This document shows positions 1 through 10,570 of a DNA stretch of 64,000 bases, piece after piece; position 1 is the first letter of the stretch; each line of letters opens with the position of its first letter. The notes beneath the pieces are model-generated. The model was not told the DNA's origin, did no database searches, and worked only from the letters and a program-made list of their open reading frames with translations. Made by a program: the position numbers and the translations under genes. This DNA comes from Rhynchopus sp. YZ270_cl-10 (Eukaryota; Euglenozoa; Diplonemea; Diplonemida; Diplonemidae): NCBI GenBank assembly GCA_964035575.1, contig OZ037874.1, forward strand, positions 806,001 through 870,000, written 5' to 3'.

Positions 1-1766
1 TTGTGACAACATCTGATCGCAACGAGTACGGCTGCTACTACAAGTACCAGAGCACCCATGTGTGCCACCACTACTTGTTCTACTCCAGCTGCCACTACGA
101 CAACGGGAAGTGGTTCCCCGACCGTCTGTGCATGATCAGGGTGGCCATTGCTGCACAGCAAGTCAAGATCCACGGTCTCAAGGGACAGATCTTGCAGGTT
201 CAGCTCGCAGGGTCGAAGGCTGTCAACAAAGGTCTCAGCGACTTCGTCTCTGGTGCGTCTCTGCAGTACCCGGAGGTACAAAACTTCAGCAGCACCTACC
301 CGATGGACAAGCCAATGCCGACTGTTGCAGCGAAGGTGAGGGTCAGCCAGCTCACGTCGAACGGGATTGAGCACGGTGTGGAGATGACAAAGGACATCCT
401 CATCAACCCTTCCACGGAAGCGTCCCTGGCAGCGTCGCACAACAGTGCAACGGAGTACCTTGCCAAGGAGGCAGCTAGCTTCACCGTCAACGGCCAGAAC
501 CCTACCAGAAACGGAGTGAGCCACAGTGAGCTGCTGTCGCTCCAGAACCAGCTCACAGCCGCAGCAGTCAAGCTGTCGCAGTACATGTTCGACGAGGTCA
601 AGGTGGAGAGTGAGGAGCGCCATGCTGAGGCGCTTGTCCGTGACGCAGATGTGCTCGCAGGCAACGATGGCGACGACGACAACACCACCACAACCAACAG
701 CACCGGAAGTGGCTACTTCCCAGAGTTCTCTCGCCCCATCCTGCAGCACACCAAGCACCGTGAGTCGGTGTCGCCGTGTGTGGACGTGACGGCTGTCCTG
801 GAGAAGCAGCAGCCACACTTCCGCCACGTGGACAAGCACTGCAAGAAAGGTACCACCGTGCACCTGCGGTCTGTGGAGGCGCTGTCAGACTTTGACACCT
901 GCGAGCACGTCTCGAAGCACAAGGTGGAGTGGGTTGGTGTGGACGGGTGTGGCGGGGTGAGCGAGCCAGTCTACACTGTTGTGTTCCGTTCGCACGGGAT
1001 GCCGTCGTTTGTGTCGGTGCCAGACTACTACATTGTGGGGCGTCTTGGTGACGAGAGCGGGCCGCGCACAACTGGCTCTGCGGGTGGGATGGGCGAGTGT
1101 GGTGCAAACGTGACGATGACGTACGAGGACTCTGAGCCGCACATGGTGTCGGGTTCGTTCTGGAAGGTGGTGCGCACGTGGACGACAGCACTGGACGTGC
1201 CCGCACACTGCACACGTGCACAGTCGCGCCCTGTGTCGAAGGAGCAGACGATTCTGTTCGGGAACTCGGACCGGAATGTGGAGGACCTGTCGTGGGCTGG
1301 GGTTGAGGCGGACGTTGCGGCTGCGACTGGCGAGGGTGTGAGCCGTGTGCGGATTGCGTCGAGGCACGGTGGCTACGTGGGGATGAGTGCGGACGGGGAC
1401 AGCGTTGTGCGCACGGACGGGCGTGGTGTGGACTCCGTGTGGTGCCTGACGCCAACACGTGCAGCAGGGATGTTCAAGATGAGTGCGACGGGTGCGGGCT
1501 GCCTGCTTGGGACGGACGGAGGTGCTGTTGTGTGTGAGGCGAAGGGCGCAGGCTACGCGGGTGCTGACGTGCTCTTCGCCACTGGTGCGGCGAAGCAGGT
1601 GGGTGCCGTGAAGCAGCACTTCCTCAACGTGCAGCTCCACCGCGGCCTCTGTCTGGCGGTCGACCCTTTCCGCAACTCTGGTGCCTTCACTGCGGCCTGC
1701 ACCGGTGCAGGCAGCGGCAACGACTTCTACATTGAGACACTGCAGTCTGGCCTGAAGCACTGCTAG
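1..1766 (+). CDS. Array copy 1, type A surface/secreted protein, C-terminal third only
   Basis: This is the 3' part of a gene cut by the left edge of the window. The frame is entered at base 3, and the first bases match the interior of copy 3 at about 17743. It encodes the variable segment, a short acidic/Thr-rich linker (about 660-720), the Cys-containing Ig-like block (about 740-1250) and the A-type tail (about 1260-1763) ending in QSGLKHC. The tail has three repeated Gly-rich beta-hairpin units, such as GGYVGMSADG, which suggest a beta-trefoil of the fascin/ricin kind. No membrane segment or GPI-type hydrophobic end follows, so the product is probably soluble or held by partners. In the variable segment it is almost identical to copy 3 and clearly different from copy 2, so copies 1 and 3 share a more recent exchange. 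The trefoil call rests on pattern only. Confidence 0.9.
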   Translation, partial: VTTSDRNEYGCYYKYQSTHVCHHYLFYSSCHYDNGKWFPDRLCMIRVAIAAQQVKIHGLKGQILQVQLAGSKAVNKGLSDFVSGASLQYPEVQNFSSTYPMDKPMPTVAAKVRVSQLTSNGIEHGVEMTKDILINPSTEASLAASHNSATEYLAKEAASFTVNGQNPTRNGVSHSELLSLQNQLTAAAVKLSQYMFDEVKVESEERHAEALVRDADVLAGNDGDDDNTTTTNSTGSGYFPEFSRPILQHTKHRESVSPCVDVTAVLEKQQPHFRHVDKHCKKGTTVHLRSVEALSDFDTCEHVSKHKVEWVGVDGCGGVSEPVYTVVFRSHGMPSFVSVPDYYIVGRLGDESGPRTTGSAGGMGECGANVTMTYEDSEPHMVSGSFWKVVRTWTTALDVPAHCTRAQSRPVSKEQTILFGNSDRNVEDLSWAGVEADVAAATGEGVSRVRIASRHGGYVGMSADGDSVVRTDGRGVDSVWCLTPTRAAGMFKMSATGAGCLLGTDGGAVVCEAKGAGYAGADVLFATGAAKQVGAVKQHFLNVQLHRGLCLAVDPFRNSGAFTAACTGAGSGNDFYIETLQSGLKHC

Positions 1767-3398
1767 GGTGTGGTGGTGTGCACATAGAACAAGTAGACAC
1801 CTGGTCACACTTCTTTTGATGTTGCGTTGTTTTGTTTTGTTTTATTTGTGTTTTTTGTACTTTTACAACTGACCTCCCTTCTCCCTTGACCCCTGCACGA
1901 AGCCATGCAACCAGCCTCACAAGGATGTTTTACCTTGCTGCAGTTAGTTCACTCACCTGGTGCCTTAGAACCACTGGACAGGGACGTCTTATCGTCCGAC
2001 AGTGTGTGTGCAGTGCTGCTGTGTGTGACCACGTGTCACACTGGCAGTGTACTCTGCATAAAAGCACATACGAAAAGAAAAAATACGAAATATTCAGAAA
2101 CGGGTGTTTGCTGAACGTTGAAAACAGCTGGTTGCTGTTACTGTTGTTGTTGGTACTTGGTGTGGTTGGTTCTGGTTTGTGTGCAGGGTGTTAGTTCCCT
2201 TCTGGTTCTTTGTTTTCTTTGAGGTTCGATAACCTGCGGAGTGTCAGTGCCTGCGTCGCAGAGATGTTTGCACTATCAACTTCACTTTTTTATTTTTCTG
2301 TTTTCCCGTGTCGTGCATCTGATCACGTAACCTCGTGCGCTCGGATGCATTTTTAATTTGCTGGGCGAAAACCAAATTTTCGTCCTTTCTTTTCACGTTA
2401 CACGAACCAGTCGCTCCTCTCCTTCCCTCTTCCTATGTTTGATGCAGATTCACAGAAAATCGCCATCATTTCCTCTCCTTTTTCGGGTTGCCAAACAGGC
2501 CAGATCAGACGCTTATTTCTCCTTTTCACTAAAGTTGAGTTGAAACAAATTCTTCTCTTCGTTTCAGAAAAGGTTGCTACATATTTTTTGTTCTTTCAAA
2601 CGCACTGAGAGGTGCATTCATTTCATTCAAGTAAAAAGAAACCATTTTGCGATGTCTTGTTGATGTGGTGAAGGGGCGGTAGCTGCCCTTTCCCTTTCCC
2701 TTTGCTTTCTGGATCCCTCTCAGTAGCCTGTCGTGCACTGCTCTTGGGAAGACTGCAAAGTGACACACACGTTTCAAAGCGAACGAGACTGCGTGGTGGG
2801 GATGAACGTACATTGAAATAGTTTCCCTGTCTGTGTTCTGTTGCAAGTCAAAGCCTCCCACTCCACACCCACACCCTCCCTTACCCACACATCCATATTC
2901 ACATTCACTCCCCCACCCGTTTCCTTCGGTTTACAGCAAAACACCACTTTTCTTGTGCAACTACACAGAAAACAGAAAGGTGGGAGCAGTGCGAGATTCT
3001 CTTTTATTTGTGGATGAGTTGTTACGAAAGAGCATTCGCGTTGTTACCGTTGTTTAATTTTCTTTTCTTCTTTCCATTTTTCTTTTTGTTGTTTGCTGAC
3101 GGACCACTGTCTCAAGAGAAGGTAGCTTTACACGAAGCCGACAGGCGAGACAGTTTAAAAAGGAAGAAAAACTAAAGTCTGTTTTCCACCCCCCTGTGCT
3201 TTCCTTTGTCTCTCCCCTGTTCCTGCTTTGCCCCAAAGCCTGGACCCATCTCCACCCAAACACGAATTCTTGCAGCATTTCATACACACACAAAAGTAAC
3301 AAAGACAAAAGCATAAACAAAAGCGAAAACTCGCAACAAAGAAGGAAGAAGCAGTAAGGCAGGGCCAGGAACCACACCCAGCAGGCAGGGAACATACA
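1767..3398 (+). other. Spacer between copies 1 and 2: 3' UTR plus 5' leader of a type A unit
   Basis: No gene is supported here. The first 440 bases are conserved behind all three type A stops and are T-rich. A block at 2223-2290 is absent behind copies 2 and 3. From about 2400 the sequence again matches the other A spacers. A pyrimidine-rich stretch with a possible acceptor lies at about 2895-2937. A second tract at 3186-3240 precedes TTCTTGCAG at about 3267-3275, the better candidate trans-splice acceptor for copy 2. The last 26 bases before the ATG are shared by A and B genes. Confidence 0.7.
3186..3275 (+). promoter_or_regulatory. Candidate trans-splice acceptor of copy 2
   Basis: A C/T-rich tract at 3186-3240 is followed by an AG at 3274-3275, giving a 5' UTR of about 120 bases. 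The same arrangement precedes copy 3 (AG at 14139-14140). That this is a spliced-leader site is inferred from the assumed kinetoplastid origin. An alternative AG lies at about 2937. Confidence 0.45.
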
Positions 3399-6300
3399 AT
3401 GCACAGACTAGTGTGCATACTGTGGTGTGCTGCAGCCGTGCTTGCTGCGGGCACACCGTTGGAGAAGTCCTCGAACAAGCCCTTTGACCCCGAGTCGTTC
3501 TCGTCTGACTTCTCTGCACTGACGGAGAGCTTCAAGGCAAAGGCCATCAGCGCAGTGTCGGACGAGGTGGCGTCGTACATGGACGAAATTGGGGTGACTG
3601 GGCTGCTCAACGGCATTGTTGACTCAAATCTGGGACAGTACCTGGACCAGTCTGCAGTGGCTCTTGACGACATGGTTGACTACTTTGCGGACTCGTCTGT
3701 GAAGGACAGACTTGAGGGGGCAGTGAACAAAGTTACCGGGAAGCTTGTGACGAACCTGAAGGAGCTTGCTGGGCTTGTGAGCCCGTCGAAGTCATCAGGA
3801 AACACAGCAGCTGCAGGCAAGCGGACAGCCACTGCACAGGCAGGCTCGATTGGGGATGTGGTGGTGGCGACAGTGGGGTTGGGGATCTCGCCGTCGGTGA
3901 AGACTGCGACGTACAAGGGGCAGGACTTCTCTGCGTCGTGGTCGGCTGGGTTCCACTTCCAGGTGGGGATGGACATTGCAACGATGTCTGATGCTGTGGT
4001 GGCACTTGGTGGTGGTGCTTCTGTTGGGTTCACTGCTGGGGAACTTCCGGACGTCACGAAGGCCGACCCCGCAGCCGGAAACGAAGCAGCAAGACAGAAG
4101 GCAACGCTTTCCCGCATGGCATCGGTGCTGTCCGGAGAGGAGGAGGGTGCAGAAGAGTCGGGCCTGCTGAGCAAGCTTGACGACGACCTTGAGGCCACAA
4201 TCGGTCTTGACTTCTTCGCATCTGCAGAGGACCTGACAGGGTTTGCATACAAGGTGAGCGTCACACTGCCCGAGTTCTCGCACATCAAGGAGCTGCACGT
4301 GTACCTGAGCCACCCGCAGTGGGGGTGTCTCTCAGTCAACCCTTCTGCGATGTACGCACCTGTTGTGTCTGGGTGGGGCATCACGCTGTACTCCGGAAAG
4401 CCGTCTGGGATGCTGGCTGCGGCACCTGGGCTGTGGAGCAGTCTGGACGCTGCGTCGTCTGAGATGGCGGACCTGAAGGGGAAGTGGGATTCCAAGTGGG
4501 GTGCTGGTGCGCTGATGGTTGGGGACACCATTACGATTGCGAGCACAGGATCGCTGGACCTGAGCCGCAGTGCCTGCACAGCAAAGAAGACAGTGACGGA
4601 CGCGGGGTCTGACCCGTCCGCGGATGTCATCAAGAAGATAACAAGCGTGTCGAACGACGTTGCAAACAAGGTGGCCGACGTTGTGTCCTTCATCGAGACG
4701 TCGAAGGCCCTGATTCTGGACGCGTCCTTCACTGTGCCGTTCTGTGTGGGTGAGTGCAGCGCCACACCGTACAACGACGAGTCTTCCTTGTCAGGAAGCG
4801 CCACTCTGAAGTTCACTGCAGACCACAACGGCGGTGAGGTGGACCTGTACGTGGACGGGATCACCTTCGGCGGACTCACAACTGTGATTGCTGAGCCGCT
4901 TCCTCATGCTGCGAAGGAGGTTCTGATCGACATGATGCAGCCGCTGGCGGGCCTTGGCCTTGGGAAGTCGAGTGTGATTGTGACGGTGACGAGCGAAGGT
5001 GTGTCTGTGACTGCTGCAGGAAGCCCGTCGTTCCCTGCCTCGTCTGGGACGAGTGCGTTTGAGGCTGTCCTGAGGACGATTTCCGATGCGGTTGTGGAGC
5101 TGAAGGCAAGCATGACCTACAGTGGCGCTGCGTCACTGGAGCTGGATGTGGGCACACCGCCGTCCACCTCAAAGGGGACGCTTGCCGTTGTGAGCGAGGA
5201 CGGAAAAGAAGGGTTTGCGCTGTTTGCGAAGGCTGCGGATGTGGGTGAGTTGGACGTTGGTGTGTCCCTCCCACTCAGAATCTGTGTCGGGTCGTGCTCG
5301 TCTGTGTCGCCACAGTACCTGCACCTCAAGGGGACACTTGCTCTGGAGCTGAGTGGCGAGGAGCAGAACGTGGAAGGTGAGCTTGTGATGGATGGGTGGT
5401 GGAACAAGGCTTTTGACGTCCCCTTTGTGAACATTGCGGACATCATCTTGGGCATCGCAATGAACCTGGAGACGTTCCTGCCGTCGAAGCTGGACCTGGG
5501 TGGTGCTGTGTGTCTGGGGAAGCCGCAGGACTGTGAGTCCAACACCGGCACGTACGTGAAGGGAAGAGCCTACGTTGGGCTTGACCTGGCAGCACCCGAG
5601 AACAGCTACTACATCATGATGATCAGCAAGCTCACTGTGGGCACGATCTTCGACCTGATCGGGGAGTACTCCTCCTTTGTGAAGGACCTTGACATTGACG
5701 GCAAATTCCCAGCACTGGCCGAGTCTGGGATCTACCCGTACGACGCTGACGCGCAATGCACGGGACAGAGCGGGACGGGCGCACCCCACACCTTTGACAA
5801 GAGCTGCTACGCGTACATGTCGTTCAACGGTGCGGGTGAGGACAAGACACTGACCTTCAAGGATGGTGAGCTGGTGATCCCGAATGGTGTTGCCTTCTCG
5901 GGGAAGATCGACTTCTTTGGGTGGAACTTCGGTGTGCAGGCACACGTGACGGAGACGAAGTTTGACATGGCAGCAACGATGGACAAGGTGGACTTTGCGA
6001 TTGGCGGTGTGAAGATCATGGAGATCGGGAAGGCCCCGTCCGCCACGTCTCCGTCCGAGGTGTCGGGCGGTGCCTACTTCCACGTTGTGGCCGACTCTGG
6101 TGCGATCCTGCTGAACATCGAGGGTGCCTTCGCAATCCCTGTCCTGCGCTCCTACGGCTACATGAACATTGAGCTGAACTCAAAGATCTTCAGCTTCACG
6201 TCTGACATGCACCTCTTCGACGGTGCACTGACCTCGAAGACGTCTGTGCAGTGGAACTGGGACCTGACGTACTTCAAGGCACAGATGGAGGACATCAGCT

Positions 6301-8633
6301 TTGGTGGGGTTGTTGTTGTGAAGGACGTGCACTTTGAGTACAACTCGGCTGCGTCGTCCATTGACCTGGGTGTCTCGATCTCTGTCCTCTCCATTGTGTC
6401 TGTGGCAGCTGACCTGCAGATCAAGGGAGACCAGATTGCGTTTGACGTGTCTGCGGACCTGGCACTCGTCACGATCAGTGTTTCGGGCACGGCGGAGATT
6501 GCGACACCGTTCCACGACTCGCACTTTACGCTGCACGTCTCTGTGTCTGCGGGGGGTGTGGCGAAGGCGATTTTCGACGCCGGTAAGAAGGCATGTGAAG
6601 CTGTGGCTGCGACTGCGACGAAGGCGTGGGACGGTCTTTACAATGGCATGAGTGCTGAGGCGAGTGCGATCAAGCACTTGTTCTCCTCCGCACTGTCGAG
6701 CATGGCGCACGAGGCAGAAGAGCTGATGCACGACATCAGCAAGTTCTTCAGCGATGTGATGGGTGCACTCAACTCGATCCCCCTCTTGGGCAGTGTGTTT
6801 GGAGGTTTGGGAGACTTTGCAGGTGGGATCTCAAACGTGGCGAACAGCCTCTTTGGGACGACGTCAAGCTCGCACATTGTGACAACATCCGATCGCAACG
6901 AGTACGGCTGCTACTACAAGTACCAGAGCACCCATGTGTGCCACCACTACTTCTTCTACTCCAGCTGCCACTACGACAACGGGAAGTCTTTCCCCGACCG
7001 TCTGTGCATGATCAAGGTAGCCATTGCTGCACAGCTGGTCAAGATAAACGGCCTCAAGGGACAGATCTTGCAGGTTCAGCTCGCAGGGTCGAAGGCTGTC
7101 AACAAAGGTCTCAGTGACTTCGTCTCTGGTGCGTCTCTGCAGTACCCGGAGGTCGACGACTTCACTAACACCTACCCTAATATCATTGTCCCAGCGAAGG
7201 TGAGGGTCAGCCAGCTCACGTCGAACGGGATTGAGCACGGTGTGGAGATGACAAAGGACATCCTCATCGATTATAGGGACCCACTGTCCCTGGCAGGGTC
7301 GCACGCAGGTGCAACGGGGTACCTTGCCAAGGAGGCAGCTAGCTTCACCGTCAACGGCCAGAACCCTTCCAGAAACGGAGTGAGCCACAGTGAGCTGCTG
7401 TCACTCAAAAACCAGCTCGAAGCCGCAGCAGTGGTCTACCTCAACTACCTTAACGACGAGGCGAAGGTGAAGAGTGAGGAGCGCCATGCTGAGGCGCTTG
7501 TCCGTGACGCAGATGTGCTCGCAGGCAACGATGGCGACGACGACACCACCACTACCACAACCAACAGCACCGGAAGTGGCTACTTCCCAGAGTTCTCGCG
7601 CCCCATCCTGCAGCACACCAAGCACCGTGAGTCGGTGTCGCCGTGTGTGGACGTGACGGCTGTCCTGAAGAAGCAGCAGCCACACTTCCGCCACGTGGAC
7701 AAGCACTGCAAGAAGGGTGCGACCGTGCACCTGCGGTCTGTGGAGGCGCTGTCAGACTTTGACGCCTGCGAGCACGTCTCGAAGCACAAGGTGGAGTGGG
7801 TTGGTGTGGACGGGTGTGGCGGGGTGAGCGAGCCAGTCTACACTGTTGTGTTCCGTTCGCACGGGATGCCGTCGTTTGTGTCGGTGCCAGACTACTACAT
7901 TGTGGGGCGTCTTGGTGACGAGAGCGGGCCGCGCACAACTGGCTCTGCGGGTGGGATGGGCGAGTGTGGTGCAAACGTGACGATGACGTACGAGGACTCT
8001 GAGCCGCACATGGTGTCGGGTTCGTTCTGGAAGGTGGTGCGCACGTGGACGACAGCACTGGACGTGCCCGCACACTGCACACGTGCACAGTCGCGCCCTG
8101 TGTCGAAGGAGCAGACGATTCTGTTCGGGAACTCGGACCGGAATGTGGAGGACCTGTCGTGGGCTGGGGTTGAGGCGGACGTTGCGGCTGCGACTGGCGA
8201 GGGTGTGAGCCGTGTGCGGATTGCGTCGAGGCACGGTGGCTACGTGGGGATGAGTGCGGACGGGGACAGCGTTGTGCGCACGGACGGGCGTGGTGTGGAC
8301 TCCGTGTGGTGCCTGACGCCAACACGTGCAGCAGGGATGTTCAAGATGAGTGCGACGGGTGCGGGCTGCCTGCTTGGGACGGACGGAGGTGCTGTTGTGT
8401 GTGAGGCGAAGGGCGCAGGCTACGCGGGTGCTGACGTGCTCTTCGCCACTGGTGCGGCGAAGCAGGTGGGTGCCGTGAAGCAGCACTTCCTCAACGTGCA
8501 GCTCCACCGCGGCCTCTGTCTGGCGGTCGACCCTTTCCGCAACTCTGGTGCCTTCACTGCGGCCTGCACCGGTGCAGGCAGCGGCAACGACTTCTACATT
8601 GAGACACTGCAGTCTGGCCTGAAGCACTGCTAG
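3399..8633 (+). CDS. Array copy 2, type A giant secreted/surface protein (1744 aa)
   Basis: A complete intronless gene. Residues 1-17 form a signal peptide (MHRLVCILWCAAAVLAA). Residues about 20-130 look helical. About 150-1060 is a long beta-strand-rich ectodomain with paired Cys. About 1060-1160 is an amphipathic, Ala-rich helical stretch. About 1165-1390 is the variable segment with a Cys cluster, followed by a Thr/Asp linker. About 1405-1575 is a Cys-containing block whose VRTWTTALDV motif recalls HYR/Ig-like domains. About 1578-1744 is a trefoil-like tail. There is no membrane helix beyond the signal peptide. Outside the variable segment it is nearly identical to copy 3; inside it (about 6880-7560) there are many substitutions and small length changes. 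The function is unknown. A cell-surface or secreted adhesive glycoprotein is the most reasonable inference. Confidence 0.93.
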   Translation: MHRLVCILWCAAAVLAAGTPLEKSSNKPFDPESFSSDFSALTESFKAKAISAVSDEVASYMDEIGVTGLLNGIVDSNLGQYLDQSAVALDDMVDYFADSSVKDRLEGAVNKVTGKLVTNLKELAGLVSPSKSSGNTAAAGKRTATAQAGSIGDVVVATVGLGISPSVKTATYKGQDFSASWSAGFHFQVGMDIATMSDAVVALGGGASVGFTAGELPDVTKADPAAGNEAARQKATLSRMASVLSGEEEGAEESGLLSKLDDDLEATIGLDFFASAEDLTGFAYKVSVTLPEFSHIKELHVYLSHPQWGCLSVNPSAMYAPVVSGWGITLYSGKPSGMLAAAPGLWSSLDAASSEMADLKGKWDSKWGAGALMVGDTITIASTGSLDLSRSACTAKKTVTDAGSDPSADVIKKITSVSNDVANKVADVVSFIETSKALILDASFTVPFCVGECSATPYNDESSLSGSATLKFTADHNGGEVDLYVDGITFGGLTTVIAEPLPHAAKEVLIDMMQPLAGLGLGKSSVIVTVTSEGVSVTAAGSPSFPASSGTSAFEAVLRTISDAVVELKASMTYSGAASLELDVGTPPSTSKGTLAVVSEDGKEGFALFAKAADVGELDVGVSLPLRICVGSCSSVSPQYLHLKGTLALELSGEEQNVEGELVMDGWWNKAFDVPFVNIADIILGIAMNLETFLPSKLDLGGAVCLGKPQDCESNTGTYVKGRAYVGLDLAAPENSYYIMMISKLTVGTIFDLIGEYSSFVKDLDIDGKFPALAESGIYPYDADAQCTGQSGTGAPHTFDKSCYAYMSFNGAGEDKTLTFKDGELVIPNGVAFSGKIDFFGWNFGVQAHVTETKFDMAATMDKVDFAIGGVKIMEIGKAPSATSPSEVSGGAYFHVVADSGAILLNIEGAFAIPVLRSYGYMNIELNSKIFSFTSDMHLFDGALTSKTSVQWNWDLTYFKAQMEDISFGGVVVVKDVHFEYNSAASSIDLGVSISVLSIVSVAADLQIKGDQIAFDVSADLALVTISVSGTAEIATPFHDSHFTLHVSVSAGGVAKAIFDAGKKACEAVAATATKAWDGLYNGMSAEASAIKHLFSSALSSMAHEAEELMHDISKFFSDVMGALNSIPLLGSVFGGLGDFAGGISNVANSLFGTTSSSHIVTTSDRNEYGCYYKYQSTHVCHHYFFYSSCHYDNGKSFPDRLCMIKVAIAAQLVKINGLKGQILQVQLAGSKAVNKGLSDFVSGASLQYPEVDDFTNTYPNIIVPAKVRVSQLTSNGIEHGVEMTKDILIDYRDPLSLAGSHAGATGYLAKEAASFTVNGQNPSRNGVSHSELLSLKNQLEAAAVVYLNYLNDEAKVKSEERHAEALVRDADVLAGNDGDDDTTTTTTNSTGSGYFPEFSRPILQHTKHRESVSPCVDVTAVLKKQQPHFRHVDKHCKKGATVHLRSVEALSDFDACEHVSKHKVEWVGVDGCGGVSEPVYTVVFRSHGMPSFVSVPDYYIVGRLGDESGPRTTGSAGGMGECGANVTMTYEDSEPHMVSGSFWKVVRTWTTALDVPAHCTRAQSRPVSKEQTILFGNSDRNVEDLSWAGVEADVAAATGEGVSRVRIASRHGGYVGMSADGDSVVRTDGRGVDSVWCLTPTRAAGMFKMSATGAGCLLGTDGGAVVCEAKGAGYAGADVLFATGAAKQVGAVKQHFLNVQLHRGLCLAVDPFRNSGAFTAACTGAGSGNDFYIETLQSGLKHC

Positions 8634-9917
8634 GGTGTGGTGGTGTGCACATAGAACAAGTAGACACCTGGTCACACTTCTTTTGATGTTGCGTTGTTTT
8701 GTTTTGTTTTATTTGTGTTTTTTGTACTTTTACAACTGACCTCCCTTCTCCCTTGACCCCTGCACGAAGCCATGCAACCAACCTCACAAGGATGTTTTAC
8801 CTTGCTGCAGTTAGTTCACTCACCTGGTGCCTTAGAACCACTGGACAGGGACGTCTTATCGTCCGACAGTGTGTGTGCAGTGCTGCTGTGTGTGACCACG
8901 TGTCACACTGGCAGTGTACTCTGCACAAAAGCACATACGAAAAGAAAAAATACGAAATATTCAGAAACGGGTGTTTGCTGAACGTTGAAAACAGCTGGTT
9001 GCTGTTACTGTTGTTGTTGGTACTTGGTGTGGTTGGTTCTGGTTTGTGTGCAGGGTGTTAGTTCCCTTCTGGTTCTCTGTTTTATTTTTCTTCTTCTGTT
9101 TTCCCGTTTCGTGCATCTGATCACGAAACCTCGTGCGCTCGGAGGCACTTTTTATTTTCTGGGTGAAAACCAAGAGAGACCGATGCGCGTCTCACCAACC
9201 TTTTTCATTTTTTTACCCATTTTTCGTTCTGACGTGTTTCATCGTGAGGTGTTTCTCATCAGAGTTTTTCCTGTTCCTTTCGTCTTTTCTTTTCTTTTCA
9301 CGTTACACGAACCAGTCGCTCCTCTCCTTCCCTCTTCCTATGTTTGATGCAGATTCACAGAAAATCGCCATCATTTCCTCTCCTTTTTCGGGTTGCCAAA
9401 CAGGCCAGATCAGACGCTTATTTCTCCTTTTCACTAAAGTTGAGTTGAAACAAATTCTTCTCTTCGTTTCAGAAAAGGTTGCTACATATTTTTTGTTCTT
9501 TCAAACGCACTGAGAGGTGCATTCATTTCATTCAAGTAAAAAGAAACCATTTTGCGATGTCTTGTTGATGTGGTGAAGGGGCGGTAGCTGCCCTTTCCCT
9601 TTCCCTTTGCTTTCTGGATCCCTCTCAGTAGCCTGTCGTGCACTGCTCTTGGGAAGACTGCAAAGTGACACACACGTTTCAAAGCGAACGAGACTGCGTG
9701 GTGGGGATGAACGTACATTGAAATAGTTTCCCTGTCTGTGTTCTGTTGCAAGTCAAAGCCTCCCACTCCACACCCACACCCTCCCTTACCCACACATCCA
9801 TATTCACATTCACTCCCCCACCCGTTTCCTTCGGTTTACAGCAAAACACCACTTTTCTTGTGCAACTACACAGAAAACAGAAAGGTGGGAGCAGTGCGAG
9901 ATTCTCTTTTATTTGTG
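8634..9917 (+). repeat. Spacer behind copy 2, duplicate of the type A 3' flank
   Basis: Non-coding and colinear with the spacers behind copies 1 and 3. It shares with copy 3 a block at about 9080-9300 that differs from the copy 1 spacer. The match to the copy 1 spacer stops exactly at 9917, where a dispersed repeat is inserted. Confidence 0.8.
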
Positions 9918-10087
9918 TCACCTCATGAAATGAAGGAGGAAATAGAAACGACGCACTTTGAACGCACTTTGCGGTTCTAGGGACGAACCGCGCTGCAGAG
10001 CCACTCCTCACAGGTCGAGGTGTGTGCGTTTCACCACAACCTCTCCCATAGGTTTTATCGTGTGATAAGTGTTAAGTTTCTATTTTG
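9918..10087 (+). repeat. Dispersed hairpin repeat, copy a (about 170 bp)
   Basis: First of three copies (others at 37489-37668 and 57633-57816). It starts with CACCTCATGA and contains a stem, GCGGTTC at 9971-9977 with GAACCGC at 9985-9991. Compared with the copy 1 spacer, the whole unit sits as a clean insertion between TTTGTG and GATGAG, so it is or was mobile. No clear target-site duplication is visible. It could be a SINE-like retroposon or a structured RNA; neither is shown. Confidence 0.7.
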
Positions 10088-10256
10088 GATGAGTTGTTAC
10101 GCAAGAGCATTCGCGTTGTTACCGTTGTTTAATGTTCTTTTCTTTTTCCCTTTTTCTAGTTGTTTGCTGACGGACCACTGTCTCAAGAGAAGGTAGCTTT
10201 ACACGACGCCGACAGGCGAGACAGCTTAAAAAGAAAGAAAAACTAAAGTTTGTTTT
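10088..10256 (+). repeat. Continuation of the type A spacer after the insertion
   Basis: Matches 3018-3185 of the copy 1 spacer, up to a sharp breakpoint at about 10256 where the detached tail fragment begins. Confidence 0.75.
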
Positions 10257-10434
10257 CGGGTGCTGACGTGCTCTTCGCCACTGGTGCGGCGAAGCAGGTG
10301 GGTGCCGTGAAGCAGCACTTCCTCAACGTGCAGCTCCACCGCGGCCTCTGTCTGGCGGTCGACCCTTTCCCTTTGCGGAAAAACTCTGGTGCCTTCACTG
10401 CGGCCTGCACCGGTGCAGGCAGCGGCAACGACTC
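10257..10434 (+). pseudogene. Detached fragment of the type A C-terminal tail
   Basis: The 178 bases match the last part of the A-type tail (GADVLFATGAAKQ to GAGSGND), corresponding to about 8427-8590 of copy 2. There is an in-frame gain of nine bases (DPFRNSG has become DPFPLRKNSG). The match stops before the normal C-terminal ETLQSGLKHC. It has no start and no upstream gene, so it is a broken remnant marking the left edge of the foreign insert. Confidence 0.85.
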
Positions 10435-10570
10435 TCGTATTGCACATATTACGGTAACAGGTTGTGTTGAGGAACACCTGTGGTATGGGACTCCTGGGGA
10501 ACGGCAACCGACTATCAATCCTATCTGTCCTATGTAGGCTGATAGAGTGATCACTCATGCACACTCACTA

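Noticed and set aside
1832-2194. 120-residue frame in the type A 3' flank, repeated behind copies 2 and 3
   Set aside because: No ATG start, T-driven Phe/Cys/Leu composition, and conservation is explained by recent duplication of the whole flank.
3680-4879. Long minus-strand frames of about 400 residues over copies 2-6
   Set aside because: They are Ser/Pro-rich mirror images of the plus-strand genes caused by codon bias, and recur at the same place in every copy.
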